A DNA stretch of 64,000 nt from Austropuccinia psidii (Eukaryota > Basidiomycota > Pucciniomycetes > Pucciniales > Sphaerophragmiaceae). Both the position numbers and the translations under genes were made by a program. Positions 57,195 to 64,000 of the stretch are shown here, in pieces (position 1 is the stretch's first letter; each line of letters starts with the position of its first letter). Below the pieces are notes generated by a model. The model made no database searches. It was not told where the DNA came from and saw only the letters and a program-made list of their open reading frames with translations. The stretch covers positions 17,148,499 through 17,212,498 of the forward strand of contig JALGQZ010000015.1 of assembly GCA_023105745.1 (NCBI GenBank). The letters are read 5' to 3'.

Positions 57195-60100
57195 TAGATT
57201 AGATACATTTTGTTCAATCTGACATTCATGTAGCCCTTGGTAAATTTGATGCAAAGATAAATAAACTTACATCAGACATAATTGAATTAAAAAGAAATGA
57301 AAAAAGATATACTGAATGGTATCAAGTGGCAAATTCAAGAATTGATTCAATTATTAATAGATGTAACAGAATTGAAAGTACATTTCAGGTTCAGAATGAT
57401 GAAATGGAGGATATTTCCATTTTTAAAATGAATGATCAACTTAAAATTCTGAAAGATCATGTCTTAGAAATATTTGAAAATACCAATCAGTTTTCTACAC
57501 ATTTAGCAAAAAGTGACAGTGAAACGCAGAAGTTAAAGAATCAAATCATTGCAAATGTAGAACAAATTCATAAGAATTATGTACCACATATTCTAAGACA
57601 TTCTACACCTTTGACTGAAGAAAAGCTTTCTGTTAAAGGAAGTTTGACCCCATTCTTAGGAGAAAATTTTATCTCTGCAAAAGATATTCCCAAATTAGAA
57701 GAATGGCCAACATTCTCTGGTGAAGGAGAATATAACATTATTGAGTTCATCAGGACTATTGATATGTTGCAAGAAGACTTGCATATACCTGATGAAATCA
57801 TAGTGGGAAAATTACACTCTCTGCTTACCAGAACTGCAAAGAAATGGCATTAAAAGATGAGAATGGATCATGGGAAACATGATTGGTCTTGGTGGAAGTC
57901 TGAATTGATTACCAAATGGGCCAGCAATTCTTGGAGGTTTAAAATGGAAAATGCTTTTGAAATTGCCATTTTTAACTCAGAGAAAGATAAGCCACTTACT
58001 TGGTGCTTCATGCAGAAAGACAGATTATCTTCTTTACACCCAGATATGTCTGACACTATGATTAATATGAATATATTAAGAAAGTATGGAGGAGAACTGG
58101 AACATGCTATCAAAAGCAGATGTGTGGAACACTGTTCAACAGAGGACTAAACTAATGTAATGGAAGATATCATTACCAGGACAAGAATTTGTAAAACTCA
58201 GACTAAAATCCCTATGGAATCCAAGATGGTCTCTGAAATTCCCAGAGGACAGAAGACCAGAAAAACCTGTCTTGAAGTGTCATAAATGTGGAAGTACTTC
58301 ACATTTAGCCAACACTTGCACCAAAAATACAAAAATCACTGAAGCTCAAGTCATTGAAGAAGTTCATTGTACTGAAGAGAAAGAAGAATCTGATCAAGAG
58401 TCTGCAATCTCTGAATACACACCAGTGGAGGACTATCCCATTGAAAACATCACAGCTTTCTTTGAGGTGACAGAAGTCCATACCCACTTACCACAGTACA
58501 GTGAAGATTGCTACAACCTGATCAATATCCAGGATGCCAGGATGTGTAAGACCAAACCTGCTAGAGGAAAAGGTTATACTGCTGGAGCATCCTGTATCAC
58601 ATCAATTTTGATGAATGATATTGAAGCTCAAGTCAATTTAGATACAGGGGCATTTTGCACTTGTGTGGGCAAAGATTATCTACAAGTTATACTTCCTGAA
58701 TGGAAAAACCATCTATTACTGATAGAAGGTGTGCAATTTAGTAGTGCCAGTAACAATATGTACCCCTTGGGTATATTAGACACTAATCTTGTATTTCCAC
58801 ACCCAGCAGGAAGAATAAGAGTGAAAACTGAGATTGTAGTGATGGACAATTGCACATCTCAGCATATCATTTTTGGAAATGATTACTTGAATATTTATGG
58901 TATTGACATCAATAACCATAAAGACATATATTTCACAATTGGACAGAACAAAAGACAAAAATCTGCCTTTTCCAATATGCCAAAACAAATATCAATAGTA
59001 TCTTCTAAAAATGATACTTATAAGGAGGAATTTGTGTCTAATCAACTTGTTGAAGCACAAATTAATCCATCATTGTCACCAAAGATGATGAATAAACTTA
59101 TTAATGTGTTATACACATACAATAATGCATTTTACTCTGATAATAAACCATTAGGTGCTATAAGGGGACATGAAGTTGATATTACTCTTAATATTGACAG
59201 ACCATATCCTTCAGTACTTCAAAGAGCAGCTTATCCAGCCAGTCCCAGAGCTAGAGAAGCCTTGGAAAAATATATCCAGGAGTTAATCCAACTTCATGTA
59301 CTAAGGAAATTAGGCCATAATGAGGAAGTTTAAGTGACAACACCTGGTATTATTGCCTGGCATAATTATAAGTCAGGAATAGTTGGAGATTTAAGAGCAT
59401 TGAATACCTACACAGTTCCAGATAGGTATCCAATCCCTAGAGTTCAAGAAACCTTGACTCAATTGTCTAAAGCCAAGTATATAACATCAATGGATGCATT
59501 GAAAGGCTTCCATAAAAATGTTTTGATGCCTAACGCTAAGAAATTACTTAGCATTATCACTCACTGTGGTATTTATGAGTATTTTACAATGCCATTTGGC
59601 ATTAAAAATTCTCCATCCCATTATCAAAGAATGGTGAACACCATCTTTCCCACATAATTTTCTGAAGGATGGCTTATCATTTATATTGATTAAATTATCA
59701 TATGTTCTAATTCATGGTCTTTAAACCTTGAAATACTTGCAAGAGTACTTCACAAAGTTGCAGAAGTGAACATGAAAATTTCACTTAAGAAATGAAATTT
59801 TGGTTTTGAAGAACTCAAAGCATTAGGACATGTTGTTTCTGGTTTAAGCTTGGGTATTGACAAAAACAAAGTAGCAGAAGTGTGACTTAAGCCAATACCC
59901 CAGAATAAAAAGGAAATGGTGTCTTTTCTTGGATTTGCCAGTTATTATAGGCAACACTTGAAAGACTTTGCAATTCTAGCCAAGTCACTATATAGAATCT
60001 GTGATCAACAGACTGTATTTGAGATGGCACAGGAGAGAATTAACGCTTATTAGAAGATAAATAAAGCTCTTACAGAAGCACCTTTACTCCTCATGCCTGA

Positions 60101-62135
60101 CTGGAATATTCCTTTTAAATTGTACATTGATGCATGTGGAGATGGATTAGGGGCAGCCCTACATCAAGTCCAAATTATTGATGACAAACCTACAGAGGGA
60201 CCAGTTTGTTATATCTCAAGACAAATCAAACCAACAGAGGCCAGATATGGTGCAAGCCAAATGGAGTGCTGATGTTTGTTATGGGCACTTGAGAAATTAC
60301 ACTATTATCTTGATGGCAGTGGTTTTGAAGTGATAACTGACTTTAATGCAGTAAAATCACTTCTTAACATGAAAACTCCCAGCAGACATATGTTGGGATG
60401 GCAAATAGCCATTCAAGAATATAGAGGAAACATGACTATAGTTCACACATCAGGAAACATTCACAAGAATGCTGATGGACTTGGAAGGTGGGAATTAGCC
60501 AACACTCCTGATAACCCAGCTTATTTACCTTTGGAAGCTGAACCACAGATTCCAATTGAAGGTATTAACATAACTGATATTGGGACTGAATTCTTTGAAG
60601 AGGTCAGAGAATCTTATAAGCAAGACAAGAATTGTCATATCTTGACTTCTTTATTAGATAAAGACTTCAAAGATACATCTTCAGTAAATGCACTGGATGG
60701 AGTTTGGAAAAATTCCTATTCTGAAGGAAGATTTCACTTGTTTGATGGGATTATTTACCATAGAACCAAACATTTATGTGTAATGAAATTATGCAGCAGA
60801 TTGATTATCAATACCATTCTTCATGAATTTCATGATAGCATCTACTCTGGACACCTGTCAGAGGACAGAACACTTGAAAAAGTGAAGAACTGTACATGGT
60901 GGCCATCTTGGAGAAAAGAAACCATTGAATATTGCCATACCTGTGACAGATGTCAAAAAGCAAACAGGAGTACAGGCAAGAAATTTGGACTTATGATCCG
61001 TATTCAAGAACCAAAATCCCCTTGGGAAGTTGTTCACATGGATTGGGTCACAGCACTTCCTCCAAGTGGTGACAAAAGCTATAATGCTTGTTTAGTCATT
61101 TTAGACAGATATAGCAAGACTCCCATATTCTTACCATGTCATAAAGATGACACTGCTATGGATACAGCTCTTCTTCTATGGAGTAGAGGTATTTTTAATA
61201 CAGGATTATATAAGGATATTATAAGTGACAGAGATCCCAAGTTCACATCTGAACTTTGGACCAATCTTCATAGATTGTTTGGGACTATGTTATCATTCTC
61301 TACAGCATATCACCCTCAAACACATGAGCTAGCAGAGAGGATGATTCAAACTTTAGAAGACATGATAAGGAGATTTTGTGCTTATGGGTTAGAATTCAAA
61401 GACTCAGATGGCTTTACCCATGAATGGTGCACTCTTATACCTGCATTAGAATTGGCATATAAGACATCAGTCCATTCTTCCACAGGACAAACTCCTGCTA
61501 TATTAGAAAAGGGATGGAATCCAAGACTCCCAGCAGACACACTGAGGAAAGACTTGGTTGACATTCATCCTACAGCTTCCAGCTTCAATATAATTCTTGA
61601 TAAAGTGAAACATCATGCAAAAAAAAGTATGAATGATGCTTTTGATTATGCAAAACAGAAGTGGGACAAGAGTCATAAAGTACCAGACTCCAAAGTAGGG
61701 GACTTAGTTCTAGTTTCAACCTTGAATTTTAAGAATATCAAAGGCCCAAAGAAACTTAAAGATTCTTATGTAGGACCTTTTGTTATTGTTGCCTTACATG
61801 GAACCAATGCAGTTCAAGTGGAATTGAGTGGTGAATTGGAAAATAAACACCCCACTTTTCCAGTCAGCTTGATAAACCCTTATCAACCAGCTTATAAATA
61901 ATTATTTCCTTTGAGGAACCCAACTCCTTTAACTGTAGCACCAGTGGAACAGAATGAAGACACAAAGATTAAGAAACTCATTAAAGAAAGGAGACTTAGG
62001 GGTAAAAATCAGAGAGAATATCTTGTCAGATATAGAAATCCAGTCCATGAAGATGAATGGCTGCCAGAATCAGAAATACCAGACTCAGATAAACTCTTAA
62101 GAAGATTTAGACATGAAAGAAGGCCACAAGCCTGA
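56418..62135 (+). pseudogene. C1 gag-pol (heavily broken)
   Basis: From ATG 56418 (MVHTRNGSNYS). Domains: coiled capsid region (EEWPTFSGEGEY, RKYGGELEHAIKSR), CCHC knuckle CHKCGSTSHLANTC, protease LDTGAFCTCVG, RT (SMDALKGFHKN), RNase H, integrase ([22 protein letters not shown]), and a chromo-like tail YLVRYRNPVHEDEWLPE. At least ten in-frame stops, including TAA at 59691 that replaces the second aspartate of the RT YIDD box. Frame changes fall near 56845 and between 58150 and 58272. The integrase half (60276-61901) is open. Confidence 0.9.
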
Positions 62136-62265
62136 ATATATCTATAAATGTGCTTTAAATTACTTGATCTGAGTAATGTAAAGAGGTTGGATAGTGGACA
62201 TTAACCCCCCTTGGGGCTTTTATTATTTATACCATTGATGAAATTGTAGTACAATTTTATTTTTT

Positions 62266-62277
62266 GGTGGGAGGGAA
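62266..62277 (+). other. C1 polypurine tract
   Basis: GGTGGGAGGGAA lies directly before the 3' LTR. Confidence 0.8.
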
Positions 62278-64000
62278 TGTGAGCCTTGAGGTATATTTTA
62301 CATACCCAAATAGGCCACAATTATCTTAAAAAAAATTTTGAATTATGCATAACTCATAAGTCATGCATATATCCAAAATTCATCATTTTTGATTTCAGAA
62401 AAGATGAATAATGTTTTATTGAGTAAGTAAATCCATGGATTTAAGGCCAGATTTGAATTTCACACAAAAATTCACCTAAGGTAGCTCCATAGAGTGAATA
62501 AGCTCAAATTAACTCTTTGAGGTGGTAATATGGAAAATACTTCAATACCACATAAAAGATCCGTGAAAATTTTTGTTTTTCTTAATTTCACACCAAAATA
62601 ATGGGAATGTGAGAAATCCCATGTTACATATACACTAAGAATAGTGTTATGCATGTTTTGAGCACTTAATATCATGGTATTCTTACATGGACTTTTGGTA
62701 CACCCATAGTGGATATCTCACTTTAAGCTTAATTTTCTATTTTGACGTGAAAAATAGGCAGGGGGGACAAAAGACATCAAAGAGAGCCAGGGTACCCAAC
62801 TTCTGAGGCCTCAGAGGCGTGGACAGCTCCAAAGATTGGATCCATGGCTGATCTTGGCCTAATTGGTAAACTAAAACCTTTTGGGAACTTGGTTACCATG
62901 TTACAACTACAGTAAATCTTAAGAAAATAGCAAATAACCTGCTATTTTGACATGCCAAAGAGGTAAAGAGTTACTTATACTCCTGTAACCATGTCAATTC
63001 TTAATGCCTTTCCATGGATAAACCCCAAAAGAGTAATTAAGACCCTTTTTGGACGTGTATCCATTTATTTACCTCATAGCAACCAGTTAAACACTGATAT
63101 TTGCAATTCTACGTAGAAATGATGTAAAAACTTCAAAAATCCGTTAAAAATGAAATTTTTAATAAATCTCTCTGAAAATTTCAGGAACAATGGAGAACTG
63201 TATTTTCTATGGTAAAACCAGAAATACTTATGGTTTTACTAGTAAAAGTAAAAGTTTTACTTACAGTCCATTTTTGACTATTCTACGTGAAACACTGAAT
63301 CTTCAAAAATTCACAGTAATGACAACCTGTGATGAAATTGCCAATAGCATTGATAACTTTGAGAAATAAATGATTATTTTGGAATAAAATAATATTTACA
63401 GATGTTACTCCTTTTATTCTTGACCATATTGGGGTTGGTAGTCACGTAAAAGCATTAATCAAGTAATTATGATAATCTTACATGACAACAGATGATGAAA
63501 TCAATAATCCAAAAGCATTTATTGTTTTCTCACTCAATGGTTTTTCAGTTTGCTCCATTGCACGCCTCTTTGAGATGTTGTTGACTTAAAAGAGGCCTCC
63601 TCTTGCTGTTTGTTTTTCACATCATCATCTCATTATCATTTAAATCATTATTACCAACAAGTAAGTATTAGTTAAAGCTATTCTTAAGATTTTTAATTCT
63701 TTAAGAATCAATCATAAAATGTGAAATCATAGAATCCAACTATATATTGTTGTAATACTGTTATAAATACATTTTGATCCCTTAAATCCACAATTCTACG
63801 TCAAATCTCTCTGTCTTGTCTTTCAATAAGCTCTTTAGAATATTAGTGAGTGATTTATCCTTAATTCTTAAAGTTTTTCTCTAAATAATTAGTTTTCTTC
63901 CAGAATTATATTATAATTATTCTTGCAAAAGATAATTATATATTAAAATAATTTTATTATTTTAATAAAAGAAGTTTTATTATTAAAATCTTCTTGTAAT
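62278..64000 (+). repeat. C1 3' LTR, truncated by window edge
   Basis: It shows 1723 bp of an LTR of about 1.9 kb. It matches 52077-52399 and 54227 onward, with scattered differences from the 5' copy. It carries the same GTAAGTAT at 63661. Confidence 0.93.

Larger units (their letters stand above)
52077..64000 (+). mobile_element. Family C Ty3/Gypsy element C1, right end outside window
   Basis: Its 5' LTR is at 52077-55816 (interrupted by solo LTR B5), internal DNA at 55817-62277, and its 3' LTR starts at 62278 and runs off the window. LTR ends (TGTGAGCCTTGAGG...CATCTTACA) resemble family B, and so do the proteins. CACCT at 52072-52076 is the expected left TSD. It sits in the Tnp2-like relic. 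Confidence 0.93.

Noticed and set aside
1..64000. tRNA, rRNA or other structural RNA genes
   Set aside because: None recognised on reading both strands. A covariance-model scan would be decisive.

Overview
This window looks like a transposon graveyard from a rust fungus (Pucciniales). The evidence is short GT-AG introns, AT-rich DNA, and Ty3/Gypsy proteins that resemble those I recall from large rust genomes such as the myrtle rust Austropuccinia psidii. The species is inference from memory. I see no intact host gene, tRNA, rRNA or CRISPR array. About nine tenths of the window is LTR-retrotransposon DNA, nested up to four levels deep.

I resolve four families from LTR ends, target-site duplications (TSDs) and frame continuity. 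Family A has a 1.44 kb LTR (TGTCAG...CTGACA). Family B has a ~1.83 kb LTR (TGTGAGCC...CCTTACA on its sense strand). Family C is related to B and has a ~1.9 kb LTR. Family D is a classic chromodomain element with a ~0.75 kb LTR. Layout: partial A LTR (A0, 1-887) inside B1; B1 coding 888-1461 and 20699-23809, 3' LTR to 25635; D1 (1462-20698, minus, TSD GGCTG) inside B1; non-autonomous B2 (9189-16307, minus) and solo LTR B3 (16452-18290, TSD AAGCT) inside the gag of D1; a broken SNF2 helicase gene (25636-26309, 36016-36193, 47647-~47790) split by A1 (26310-36010, minus, TSD TGTCT) and A2 (36194-47641, plus, TSD TGAGG); solo LTR B4 (42513-44350, TSD ATGAC) inside A2; host DNA 47647-52076 with a decayed hypothetical gene and a decayed Tnp2-like transposase; C1 (52077 to beyond the right edge, plus) with solo LTR B5 (52400-54226, TSD AAAAT) in its 5' LTR.

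The most interesting signal is shared by families A, B and C. Each has a second long reading frame overprinted on the 5' part of gag. In each family an upstream exon can be spliced onto that frame by a 64-68 nt intron, and the gag AUG lies inside that intron. A further upstream intron ends ...AG|TG and its donor exon ends in A, so splicing also appears to create the accessory AUG. Unspliced RNA would encode Gag-Pol and spliced RNA a separate 282-333 aa protein, much as in complex retroviruses. The spliced frame is fully open in A1 and B2.

The second novelty is in D1. Between pol and the 3' LTR, on the opposite strand, lies a spliced ~396-codon gene with a six-cysteine Zn(II)2Cys6-like motif. 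A retrotransposon of this family therefore carries its own antisense, possibly DNA-binding, gene.
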